DNA of 64,000 nucleotides from Parus major (lineage: Eukaryota > Chordata > Aves > Passeriformes > Paridae), in NCBI RefSeq assembly GCF_001522545.3, contig NC_031769.1, positions 19,017,875 to 19,081,874 of the forward strand, written 5' to 3'. The notes below the pieces were generated by a model. That model was not told the DNA's origin and ran no database searches. It saw nothing but the letters and a program-made list of their open reading frames with translations. The first letter of the stretch is position 1, and each line of letters starts with the position of its first letter. Of the stretch, positions 1 to 13,260 are shown one piece after another. The translations under genes and the position numbers were made by a program.

Positions 1-1661
<1,661 letters not shown>

Positions 1662-2740
1662 TCATCATCGGCTGTGGGATTTTTTCTCACTGTTAAAAAC
1701 TAGCAGAATACTTAATTCGTACTGTAGGATATAAACTTGCATCTGTGTGACCTCTACAAGCTTTCATCTTCAAAGACATACAACTTTACTACTGAGATGC
1801 TAAATAAGTAAACAAATACAGAGCACAGATGGTACAGAAACCAAATTTTCCCATGTAATATTTGTGAAGGAGTGCATATTAACTGACAATGTTGAGAGAG
1901 TATGCTGCAAAATCCCAAAGAAAACCCATAAAAAAGATATCACAAAATATAATCAACTCTCATTCAACAACTAGTTTCAAAATGATGGAATCAATTTTTT
2001 GATACATTATTTTTACATATTACAGAGGCAAGAGTCATAGCAATGGATCTAACAGCTGAAAATTTTGCAGTTAAGGACAATGACACCAAGTTATTGGTGC
2101 TGAGGTAAATTGGCACTAAAAACAGTGAAGATATGAAAATGAAAATATCCAATTTCATCTATATTTAATTTTCCAGGTGCAAATGAAACCATTAGAAGAG
2201 ATAATGATATCACAGCCTGTTAGAAAGTATAAAATTTTTAATATTTCAGAGGTTTTTAAAATTTACCAGGACTAAAGAAATACATTTTGGTGCACTTCAG
2301 AAAACTGATAAATGACTTTTTATTCATTATTATTAGCACTTCAATCAGATGATGCAGGAGGAAAAGTAAGTTGATCTGTGGAAAACTAATGTATACATCC
2401 CCCTGGTGTTAATATGTTTGTTTTGCAGCCTTACTATTGTAATCAGCCAAATAAAAGACTAAATAGATGAGGCAATATACCCTTCACTAAAACTGACAGC
2501 AAGAAGAGAGCCAGCCAAGTAGAACATCTATAACTGGAAAACAGTCCCAGAATTTTTTTTGTTAAATGCAACAAGTAATAGAATCCAGTACATTAGGAGG
2601 TATAAAACAGTATTAGCATAATATTGTACAACCTTACTGCTTTGTGAACTCTGCAGAAAATTCTCTGCATAAATCTCTAAGCCATGAAGAAAAGCATTTC
2701 TGTGGTAGAAATTGTGTTTTTAGTAGGGACTTGACCAATG

Positions 2741-2776
2741 GTTTTTTTGTTTGGTTGGGCTTGGGGTTTTTTGTCC
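2741..2776. repeat. T/G-rich low-complexity tract
   Basis: Runs of T broken by G and GG on the plus strand, similar in style to the longer T/G tracts at 46636, 61491 and 62662. Confidence 0.6.
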
Positions 2777-4169
2777 TGGCCTCCTTTTGGGTTTTCTCCT
2801 TAATCTCTGCAAGATGCTTTTTGACAACTAATCTTTATCCCAAAAGAAAACTTTCCCTGATGAATGGCTGAATTCAGAATCCATAACGTTTTTACACTTA
2901 AATAGTGTTAAGTGTTTTCTTTTAAACTTAAATGAATAAAATCCTTATGGGACACAAATGGAAAGTGTCAGTAATTCCTAAACTGAAATTTTCTAAAATG
3001 AGCAGGTAGATTTGATCTGCACCAAGGAAAAAAATATAATTCTAAAATAAAAAAAAAATAAACCCCAACTTTCAATCTGTGCAGTTATTAGAGTACACAT
3101 AGGTTGGAGTTACTAGCACAAGAATCAATTTTATAGATCATGCATAAATTTCTATAAAATAATACAATTTCTGAGATATTTACTTTTTCTCTCTGACATT
3201 TCCCGGCTGACAAACTTTTACGGCTTTTCACCTGTTAAAAGTAGGAAGCTAAAAACTAAACTCTGTGCTCTCATGGCATACACAGCTGGATCTCAGCACC
3301 AGCTGTGACAGTAATCAGCTTTCCACTGACTTCATTCCAAACAAGCACAAATCACTTTCTTTTTGCTTTGCCTTCTTCCCTGCTTTGCCTTGCTTCTCTG
3401 AAGTATCTTCTTCAGAGAAGAAACAAGAATTACTGCTTCTGTATTTCTATCTCATACTGTTAATACTTACATGTTTATATACTATAAACCGAATTTCTGA
3501 GCAACAATGAAGTACAGACTTAACTAAGTTTCCTTCAGACTGAGAATCTCAAAGTTGTGAAATATCTATGGTGAATATTTGTTCTTTGAATAGACCAGGA
3601 TTTAATTTCTTCTTAATCCCCAGGTTTCATTTAGAAGTCTAAGCAGTAAAACAAACAAAGCAGAGCAATATCTCAGTGGTTTGGATACAGAAAATCATGG
3701 AAATTTTTTGGCTTTCAGATTTTGAGGTTCCACATCAGTTTCTGTGGTGTGAAGTTGAAACGTGAATGTAATAGAACACAGCATGGACGTCTCTACCAGA
3801 GGACAGATTGAGGAGGAAATAAAATCAAATGAAGATTAACCATGAGAGGTTTATTTGAAGAAAGGAACATGCAAAATTTCTACATGTCTTCAGGGAATGT
3901 AGAATTTAACATCAAAGTTATTTCCAAAACTATGTCTTCTGCCAACAAAACCACAGAGCTCACTTCTAAACAAAAGACTTAAACAGATAGTCTGCCAAAT
4001 CCATGCTGGTTTGGTAGACTAATTTGCTAAAATAAATGGCATGTGCCGTAGCCTGTATTTATATCTAGCAGTTTTGATAGAAAATATTAAAAAACATGTA
4101 TTTTTAATCTACCGGAAATTGATATTTTTACCAAGTTTTTCTCATTCTGATAAGGATGAGAAAAATAGT

Positions 4170-4235
4170 TTAAATTATTTTAATATTTTCATATTAAATT
4201 TAATATTAAAATATTAAATAATATTAATATTTTTT
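4170..4235. repeat. AT-only low-complexity DNA
   Basis: Nearly pure A/T with repeated units resembling ATATTAAAT, ending in a T run and an A run. It is likely slippage-prone and not coding. Confidence 0.6.
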
Positions 4236-5215
4236 TAAAAAAAGTTTTACCACGACAGGTTTAGGAAAAAAAGTGTTTATTAGGAAGAAAAGTGTTTATA
4301 TGTGAAAATCTTATTCTTTTTCTTTTTTTTTTTTTATTTTCTATGTAGCTCTAATAAATAATTATTTGGAATTCCTGGAATGAAATGTTTGGCCTCAGTT
4401 CATCTTCTAATTATGAAATATTTTTAAATAGGCAGGCACACTTTTGTGTCTATCTGTTTCAGATGTTTCTCCATGGCCTCTCATTGCAGTTATTTCAAAG
4501 CCGACTGACCTTGTGTTTTGTTTGTGAGCCCTTTTCCTTGCTTGGGGCAGAGATTGCTGCTACATCATGAACAGACTTGATTTCAAAATCCTTGAAAGGT
4601 CAGGACTGCCTTAAATGTTACTGAATTACAGAACTGCAGAAGCCTATCCTTCTGTTTTATCATAATCAGGGGTTACAGAGACAATGCAAATGCAGATGAC
4701 TGATTTAAGGAAAAAATGTGGAAATTCTTGTAAATATTAACAGAAACAAAATTTCAATTTTTTTAACCATTTACCAAATGACAGACAATAAATTAAAATG
4801 CATAAGAAAAATTACTTAAAATGTAAAGCATCTCTGCAATTAATGCATTATATGTGTCACAAACAGGGGTTTTTTGACAAGGTGATAGTAAAAGATTTTA
4901 AAATCATAGAAAATTTTGGGAGTTAAAAAGAAAGTTAGGCTTGGCAAGCCCTGGGAAAAGTGTTAAAAGTAGGTGCTGGGAAATGTTAGGCCTTGTGTTT
5001 GCTAAGATCATGTGAAACTTCACCTGTGTAGTCAGTATGTGATAAATGATATAATTGTTAGATGTGATTAGATATAATTATTGTTCAAAGAATCATGAGA
5101 AACTATGTTAGGGGTTTGGGGGGAATCACAAGAAATCCATGCTTGGTTGAAATCAATGCATACAATAGAACAATGTAAGTTTAATAATTAATATGAAAGT
5201 TATATAATGATAGAG

Positions 5216-5223
5216 TATAAAAA
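5216..5223 (+). promoter_or_regulatory. TATA box of the solo LTR
   Basis: TATAAAAA lies about 75 bp before the LTR's poly(A) signal, the expected U3/R arrangement. Activity cannot be judged from sequence. Confidence 0.55.
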
Positions 5224-5290
5224 CATGTTCAACTCAAAACCAAAATGGGTCAGATTTGGGTATGTGTACCCCTGACACCCAGAGCTCTTC

Positions 5291-5296
5291 AATAAA
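5291..5296 (+). terminator. Poly(A) signal of the solo LTR
   Basis: AATAAA is 50 bp from the LTR's 3' end, as expected for the R region. It is on the strand opposite to the surrounding gene. Confidence 0.6.
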
Positions 5297-5464
5297 GCAT
5301 CTTCATATAATCATTCTGGGATTATGTGTGTTCCTGAACGCTAACAAAGGGAATGATGAGTTTTACACCAAACTTCACTGTGTTGCTCATTTTCTTTCCT
5401 AAAACATCTCTGTTTAGGCAGGTGAGTTAACACTGCCATAACTACCACCGTGACAGAAACTTAC

Positions 5465-5740
5465 GGCAGCCAACTTCATCTTCCCGGCGGGGACAGTCAG
5501 GCACGCCATCGCACTGCAGGAGGGATGGGACACAGCCTCGGGAAGGACACAGGAACTCTGTTTCCTTGCAGGAGCCCGGAGCTGTGGTGCTGGGCATGTC
5601 CCCAGGGCAGTTGAGCTCGTCACTTCCATCCCCGCACTCCTCGGCCCCGTTGCAGCGCGCAGCAAGGGACAGGCACTGCTGCACGTAGGCGCACGGTACC
5701 TGCTCAGCGCTGCAAGAGGGGGGCCGTGGGTCCGCTGAGC
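5465..5740 (-). CDS. MALRD1: MALRD1-like exon: two tandem LDLa domains
   Basis: This 276 bp exon is phase 1 at both ends with 91 complete codons. The acceptor is gctgccgcag and the donor CC|gtaagt. LDLa-1 has cysteines at 9, 16, 22, 29, 35 and 44 and a canonical calcium end, CGDGSDELNC. A 12-residue Pro/Thr/Ser linker follows. LDLa-2 has cysteines at 57, 64, 69, 76, 82 and 91, but its end reads CPRREDEVGC: the usual Asp after Cys5 is Arg and the usual Ser is Glu. The exon is strikingly GC-rich against its AT-rich surroundings. A second possible acceptor inside it (at tcttgcag) would break the phase, so I chose the outer one. It is the only exon here with two LDLa modules. The last base C joins CC of the exon at 1642 to give Pro. 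Confidence 0.93.
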
Positions 5741-6306
5741 CTGCGGCAGCAAAAGGAATGTCCTGGGGTTTTGTCCTTTCACTCATCATTCATAATGACT
5801 TTGAGAAAGACTTGGGAACTGCTGGGAATGCAACTGGTTTGGGCTACTAAAAATATTCAGGAAAAAGAACCCAACTTTTATAAAAACATGGCTCCTAAGT
5901 GCAAAACACAGTATAAAAAACATTTTATCTTGTATTAACTCCATTGTTGTTGCAGCATTTTGCTTCTAAATCTCAAGTTCAGCATTAATTTTGGTCCTAT
6001 TACTTCTTTTGCCATCTACACATAGAAAGGTTAATATGAAATATTAATAAAACTTGTCTTTTACCCAGCGTCTGGAAAGCCTTAAAATAGCCCTCAAGTT
6101 ACACTTTTAAGTTAAATTAAGAAAAATATTTTTGTAAAGTAACAATAAAAAAATCTTACTGATCTAGTTTATTATCACTCTGACTCTTTAGCTTATCTTG
6201 ATGTGATAGAGAATTAAATTTAAAAAATACTCGATAGATTTCCAGGATACACGTAAAGAAAAGGTGTTTTCAGAATTTAAAACTTTAACTAATTCCGACA
6301 GCTGAC

Positions 6307-6395
6307 AAAAAATAAATTAATAAAATAAATAGATAAACAGATAAACAAACAAACAAACAAACAAACCCCAAATAAATAAATAAATTAAATTAAAT
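6307..6395. repeat. (AAAT)n/(AAAC)n simple repeat
   Basis: Tetranucleotide units shift from AAAT-like to AAAC and back to AAAT over about 90 bp. A polymorphic length is likely. Confidence 0.85.
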
Positions 6396-9300
6396 GTTCC
6401 ATGCTTACTTGCATTGCTGGAAGAAAATACTGGGTAAAGCCTTTTGCGATCATGTATAAAACTAAATTGTCCCGGATACCTAAGTCTTTCTTTTTTCCTG
6501 TGAAAACCATTGCAACTGAATTTTGTTCAAGTATAAGATCTATTTGTGGAAACTCATTTCTAAGGAGCTGGCTGTGCTAATGTTGTGTTCTTTATAACAT
6601 CATCACCTCCCATGGAAGCAATGTGGTGGATTCCTGTACTTTTTATGTGCAGGGAAAAGAGAAAAATCTCGGGAATTTAGCTCCATACATTTAATCTTTC
6701 TAGGTCATTTTGCAGCAGCTGAGTAAAAAATATAGTATGATTATTAGGGACAATGTAAGACAAATGAATGTCACCTCCTCTGTAAAAGACAGGAGGAGTT
6801 TTGATGTTGACTCGGGCTGAGGCAAAGGAGAGAAGCACAAAAGTCATGGGTGGGTTTCATCTCATCTTTTGAAGTGGTGCAAGCATTGCTGTCTGGCCTC
6901 AGATGTCCAAGTTACTGCTGCATTAAGGCATGACACTCTGTAAGGCAGCACATGGATTTTGGCATGATTCTGTGACTTTTAATCCACTGGTTATACCAGT
7001 ATGTTTGTGAATTCCACAACACCAGGCTGGGGTTTTACAGAGTGAGGACTTTGTTACAACATGCTCAAAGATACCTCCATCAGAAATAACAATAGCTTTT
7101 TGTACAAATAAATGAACATTACTGAATTCAGGTAAACAGAATACTAGCATTATTTTACTATCTGGCTGCTTGAGAAACAGCTATAAGGAGCAAGAACTCA
7201 AAGTTCTGTGTAATACAGACCTTTTATAGATTAAACATTTTTGATTTTCATGTTGACTTTATTAAAAAAACCCATAAATTTAAAAGCTCCATAGAACAGA
7301 ACATGCCTGATATTATTTCATGCCCCTAAAGTTATTAAATTAAATCATTCTACTAGAAAAATGTATTTGATTCACTGGGTATAATGTAAACATAAAACAA
7401 CAAAAATGTTTATTGACTCTGTGAACATAATAACCTAGTGATCTTTTGTCCTGTTTGTATTCAGAATTGTGCCTTGAATACCTCAAAGATGTGCACTTTT
7501 ACATGGGATTGAAAAGATTGTGGTTTCATATGCATTTTATAAATGTGTTAGTTTAAAAAAAAAATTATTTATGCTACTTTAAAGTCTTACAGAAGTTGGT
7601 TTTAGATAGTTGCTAGTAGACATTTAAATCACATAGTGGATTGATTTTGTACAAGTTAAAAATATTCTAGATTTTTCATTTTTTTCTACTTTGGTCCTAT
7701 AATTTACCAGATAATAGTAGTAGCCCATAAAGATGTTTGAATTTGGTTTGTCATATGGCAACTGTATATAAGGCCATGATTCAGAAAAGATACTGATGAA
7801 ATGTCATTTGGAGAACATATTTCTCTCTCCATTGACACAGAACTAGTGCTGTCAAATCTTGCACACTGGAGTAAAAAAAAATTATTTTTGTTTACACTTG
7901 CTCTGGGAAAAAAAAAAAAAAACATGATTATATTTGATAGTACTTTTTTTCTTTCTGTTATTTCTGACCCTTTCCTCACAGTGCCTAGGGGGCATTTGGG
8001 CAGAGAAAATGACTTAAGCTGCAGTCAGTTCTGCTTATGCACATTCTTTTGTCCTTGCATAGTCCTGTGTTAGCCCTGATACAGTGGAAATTAACCCCAC
8101 ACAGATACAATATATTTGACTTTACTGAGGTTTCCTGTTTGTGTTGCAGGAAAGATTGTATTTATAATACATTTGTGAGCATTTCTGACCCAGTTTAATT
8201 TCCTGTTCATGATATGTTTACTCACATGCTTCCACCCAAATTTGTTCTCTAAACTGAAATCCCCTCTTAAACTCAATATTTCTTGAATTTGTTGCTTGCT
8301 ATGAATCTGACCTTGAATGTTAAATTATTTTCAGACTTTTGTAACCCTGATCATAAATTCAGTATTTAGGGAATTTCCTGAATGTTTTTTTTTGATTGGG
8401 GGATGATTATTTTTCTATTCTTCATATTATTATTTCTTATTATTATTTTATATCATTGTTACCTCTGGTTGTTAGAAAATTATTTGTAGGATGAAGTTCT
8501 CCCTGAATTGCAAAGCAATTATATTAGAGTGTGCAATATTCACAAAGAGCAGCAAAGATGTGTCCAGGTTGAGTCAGGGGTAATGGATCTTACTGAGGTC
8601 TGTTTTATATTTGCACTACATTAAAAAAAATTCCAAAGCCATACTCTGAAATAAGTAAAATCCTTCTAGATCAGAAGAGTGCATGAGATGAGAATGTACT
8701 TCAAAAATCATAACAATGTCCCTTGCTTATTAACTCATTATATGTGAAAAGTTTGGTTTCAGATACAATAGAAAAATTGTGCTCTGGATGACATTCTAAA
8801 AGATGCCATTATTTCCATAGTCTAACAAAACTCTTCCCCCGAGTTCAATCTGTTTTCTTTCCATAAAGTAGTTTATAAATGCTTTTCTTAACTATAAATA
8901 AAATGTGCCTGGTAAAAAATTTGCAAATTTATAAAAACATTTATTTGTACAAAGATAACAACTAAAAAAAAAGCTAATTGTGAATATGCAAATGTAGAAA
9001 ATAATTAACTAATTCCAACTGAAAATCAACACTAATGCAAAACTAATTACTTGTATTTAAAGCTACTGTCTATGTAATTACTTATTTTAAGCTCATAGTA
9101 GCAGATCATTGCAGTGTCTGCTACTGACACGTTTCCTTCTAAAAAGTGGGAATATTCATTTTGTTTTCTTGCAGCTGTGAAGAATTAAACAAGGTGTTAA
9201 CACCACTGTGTGTTTTGCAGTGAAAAGTGAGCTGGCACTAATGAGAGGCTCTTCAAAAACACCCTCCACGTGCTGACTCTCACAGTAGTGTAAATTACAT

Positions 9301-10084
9301 GATTTAGCAATAAAAACTAGCTTTAAACTCATGCATATCTATGAGCCTGATATTTTCCTCTTGAATGTATCTATGAAAGTTATTTAAACAGCAGAATGTG
9401 AAGCTCTTTCAAAGCAAGTTGTACCTTTTGTGGCCCACACATCCTTTCTGTCACTTAATATTGTTTGATTCTGCAATTGCCTAACTCTGGCTTGCCAAGA
9501 AAATGTTTCCCTCACCTTTTCTCAAATGCAGAAAAGATGTTCCCAAGGCAGCACTCATCTCCTGAGTGCCATGTGACTCTCATTTTCAGACCACATTCAG
9601 GAGTGCAGGAGACATTGTACAGGTTACCTTTTTCAAAAGAGGTTCTGTTTGAAACTGTTTAAAGCTTTGGAGATAAATCTACTGAAAATGATGAGTTCTA
9701 AGGAGGACAGTATAAAAGCTTTAGCTTCTTGTATCCGGGCTGCATGCTCACTGAAAAGCAGGACTAAAAATCCTCAGGAACTCAGTATTTGCACACGGAT
9801 GAAAAACAAACACAATTCACAATTTCAGCAAAAATAACCTCTGCACTCTGCAAAGCACTGAGTCTGAATTTAGATCCGCAGGAAAACGGCAGTAAATTGT
9901 TGATGTTCCATTATAGCTAAAGAAGTTATGACTTTTTGAGTAGAAAGCTGAGTACCTGTCCTTATTTATTTTACTTTGCACTCAGTGTTTTATTTTCCAC
10001 CTATTTTAACATTGCGTATGCAAGTGACCAAAATTAAAGAAAGGCTTAAAAATGCGCATATAACTACTTGTATATCATAAAGAA

Positions 10085-10136
10085 GACATTTTAATTAGGT
10101 CCTAAAATCTGACATTTTAATTTGGTCCTATGTCTT
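10085..10136. repeat. 26 bp imperfect tandem duplication
   Basis: Two adjacent units, 10085-10110 and 10111-10136, share GACATTTTAATT, then A or T, then GGTCCTA, and differ mainly near their 3' ends. Confidence 0.75.
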
Positions 10137-11020
10137 TTGAAACTTACTCATACATCTGTGCTGGCTAATTTATAATCTATGGACCAGAAACGATACCTCA
10201 CAAGCACCTTCACACTTAAAAGAGAAATTATATAGCTGAGGTAGATATAAAAAAACCATAAAAATCAGTGTTTAAAGCAAATAAAATATGGTATGTATTG
10301 CTCCATGTACTGCAATAACTACAGCTGGATATATCCGTATTTCATTGTCAGATCAAATAGGTGCTTTTAAGTGCATTTTTATTTCAATGTGCTAACCATC
10401 AAACCATGTTTACAGTAAATAGAGCTCATGAGCTGATGATTTTTGGAGAAAAGAGCCTTTACAATATAAAAGTATTAAGTCAGTATGTGCTCATTGTCAG
10501 GGACACAACTGTGTATTTGTGATGTAGGGATTTGTTAAAGGCTTACTCTTTTTTGATGAATGTTTTCTGTACACTTATGCTTTGCTGTATTGTCTTGCCA
10601 TCCAGGATCCATATGATCCTGTTTCCGGACTGTAAAGCAAGCTTCACAGGTTGGCACTGCAAATATTTTACTCATGAATCACAGGGATTCAGTCACAAAA
10701 AACCACAGAACTGCTATTACCCAAATGCTAATAAAAAATAAATGTTTGTATTACAGAGTCATTATCACAGCCAGTAGCACACAAACATGCTTAATTTGAA
10801 TGAAGCAACACCTCCAGGCTACCCTCCTCTTTTCTGCCTTTACTCTTCAAATACCAAGATCCGTGGTGCAGAGTAATGCCCATTTATATTTATATATCAA
10901 CTCTAACAGTGATTTTTAGTTAAGAATAGTGGACATTGGCGTTAGAGTCAGCACCGGGGAGCATGAAATAAAATTACCTCATGTGCTGTTAGGCAGTGCT
11001 ACCTCAGTTGTGTCAGAGCT

Positions 11021-11088
11021 CGCTCCGAAGCCCATTTAAGTAAATGGGATAACTTATATTGATTTTAATGGGCCTTGCATCAGACCCT
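11021..11088. repeat. Old palindromic interspersed repeat, copy 1
   Basis: Contains CCCATTTA-AG-TAAATGGG (11031-11048), then ATTGATTTTAATGGGCC and CATCAGACCC. This resembles the ancient amniote repeats built on inverted 'cccattgaagtcaatggg' and 'ggatcaggccc' motifs. The family is from memory and not assigned. Confidence 0.4.
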
Positions 11089-11236
11089 TCAAAACTAACA
11101 ACCTGTCTGATATATTTGCATAAGTAATTTGCCTAGTAAATGTAATAAAAATGGTGGACCTATTAACTGTAGCTAAAAGAGGTCAGAAATAACTCCCTCC
11201 AACAGATTTCATTAGATGAGAGTATAAATTAATTAT

Positions 11237-11314
11237 GGGCCCGATCCAGTGCATTAATTAATTTTAAATAGATGCCAGTCCTCGATTTCAGTTCAGTAAA
11301 CATCAGATCAGGGC
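11237..11314. repeat. Old palindromic interspersed repeat, copy 2
   Basis: Begins GGGCCCGATCCAGTGCATTA and ends near CATCAGATCAGGG, so the ends are roughly inverted copies, with a GATTTCAGTTCAGT segment inside. It shares the style of copy 1, about 150 bp away. Confidence 0.4.
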
Positions 11315-12330
11315 ATGAAATCAACCCATTCAAGGTGGCTGCAAGGAAACAAACTTGTTACAAAAATTAATTTGACTGAAACTATTCAAATTCTTTAACA
11401 ATCTTTCCATGAGTTTTTATCCATTACAATAAAGCTCTTGATGTTTATTTCCAAGCCTGTAGAAAGACAGAAAAAGAAGAGGGGGGTGGAAATTGAGTCT
11501 GGCCAATTGAATCTTCAGGTCTCTTCCCTTTATAAGACAGAGGTATGGGGCAGAGTGCTGGAAAGGATCCCAGAGACCCCGTGACAAAGCCAGAATTAAA
11601 AAAAAAGCAGAACATGGCCCAATGACTTCATATTTTTATGTGTCTGCACAGAATTTGTTTTAAATTATCACAGTTTGCTAACATACAAACATAATGGAAA
11701 ACAGAAAGGTTTACTGCAAGTAAAGTCAAGCTATGATTTATTCTTTACTCAGAGAACTACTGCTTTTGGCTGGAACACATGGACTACCTGTGACAGGAAT
11801 ATGGCAATATTTGCCATATTTCTGCTAAGAACAGTTTGGGAATTGCTAGTTATGCCTGCTAATGTGATGGATTTGTTGGTTTGTTTATTTATTAGGAGTA
11901 ATGACAAACTGGAGAAGCTGTGAAGATTTAGTCTTTGACAAAATGAAGTTGGTAGAATTTCTGAGATGAATCTGACCTGAAGACTTTTATTGAGGAGATG
12001 GGTAAGTCTTTCATAAGGAAAAGCCTGAGAATTTTCTACTCCTTTAGTATCATGAAACCATTTCAGTCCAAATATTATTTCTCTCCATCCCTCCAAGGAA
12101 ATATGTTGATTTTTATGAATGAACTTAGCAAGGAAAAATATCATCTGTGTGATTTGAAGGTTTTTTTTTTTGCATAAACAGATGGGGTTTGGAGGTTCAA
12201 TATTAATGAAACTATTTTAATACACTATTAATAAATCCAAAGAATTTTAATTTCCCAAAAGGCATGTAGCTTGCTTCAGAAGATATCAGTATTCTGGACA
12301 AGTTATAAGAAGGCAGAGAGAAACTGAAGG

Positions 12331-12420
12331 TTTGGACAAAGATAGCATAATTATTTAATATCTTAAATTATATATCTAATTATTAATATCTTTTGGACAA
12401 AGAGCATAATTATTAATTTA
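12331..12420. repeat. Imperfect direct duplication, about 61 bp spacing
   Basis: TTTGGACAAAGATAGCATAA (12331) recurs as TTTGGACAAAGAGCATAA (12392), each followed by an ATTATTTAAT-like stretch. Confidence 0.65.
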
Positions 12421-12858
12421 AACACACACAATGTAATTACATTCAGGAATTGCCAATAATTATCCTAGTTTATATACTGTAATTATCTTATCCTAAAATT
12501 ATTCCCAGTTCCTTTTCTGTGAAATCCACAAAAAGTTTTAGCTTTTGACGCCGGCTAGGTATGTGTACTGGAAGGTGCAAGAGCAGGCTCAAGAAGCTCT
12601 CTAAGGTACTATACTTTGGATCACAAATTTTAATCTTTAAAAATGCATAAATGTCCTTTCTCTACCAAGCACCATGGATCTAAAGCATATAGTGATTGTT
12701 TACAGAGAAAAGTTAATTGACTAAGGAATCTATTCAAAAATTTCCCTGGTATCTCCAGTCCTGTATTACTACTCATCCTGCTTTCCTCTTCTCCTCCTTT
12801 GTTTCTGTCAGCAGCCTCCCCCTACAACTTCTCCCATGATTTATCTCCTGCCCTTGAG

Positions 12859-12907
12859 GAAAGAAACTCCCTGAGTTTCTTTCTCTCTCCCTGAGAAAGA
12901 AACTCAG
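12859..12907. repeat. Three-arm inverted repeat
   Basis: GAAAGAAACTC (12859-12869) is the exact reverse complement of GAGTTTCTTTC (12873-12883) across a 3-base loop. CTGAGTTTCTTT (12871-12882) is in turn the reverse complement of AAAGAAACTCAG (12896-12907). The middle arm can pair with either neighbour. Confidence 0.8.
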
Positions 12908-13179
12908 CGTGAGAGAGATTTCTGCTTCACTGCAAGCATGAGCAGACAAGCTAACAGTGATTCCCCTGGCTCTGCAACTTAAAGAAATCAGAAGTTAAGT
13001 CTCCTCTACAGTGTTTTTCCCCATGATCTAACACTGTAGTATCAGCAGCTCAGGCAGTTAACCCTTCCAGTATTTCCAGCACTTGGGTTCTGTGAGCTTC
13101 AGATTATTGACCCTGTCTGAGGTTTTGTCAGATGAGTCCTGTGCTGCTGCAGAATTTTCTGTGTTGCTTCATGCATGGG

Positions 13180-13260
13180 CACACATGGAGACACTTGCAC
13201 ACACACAGACACACAGATTCACACACATGGACACACACAAGGACACATAGACACACACAT
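13180..13260. repeat. CA-rich microsatellite, impure
   Basis: ACAC runs are interrupted by GG, GAG, TT and TAG. It creates His/Thr-rich chance frames that are not genes. Confidence 0.8.

Larger units (their letters stand above)
4984..5346 (+). mobile_element. Solo LTR of an endogenous retrovirus-like element
   Basis: This 363 bp element starts TGTTAG and ends CTAACA, a perfect 6 bp terminal inverted repeat of TG...CA type. Inside, in the right order for a plus-strand LTR, are a TATA box (TATAAAAA at 5216-5223), a GTGTACCCCTGACACCCAG stretch at about 5263-5281, a poly(A) signal AATAAA at 5291-5296 and a short U5-like end. No gag/pol-like sequence or second LTR adjoins it, so it is a solo LTR. 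The flanks (gggaaa and aaggga) do not give a clear target duplication. It resembles LTRs of avian ERVs, but the family is not assigned. It lies in an intron, antisense to the MALRD1-like gene. Confidence 0.82.

Noticed and set aside
5414..5782. A 122-codon Cys/Pro/Ala-rich minus-strand frame.
   Set aside because: It is a shadow in another phase of the GC-rich double-LDLa exon.
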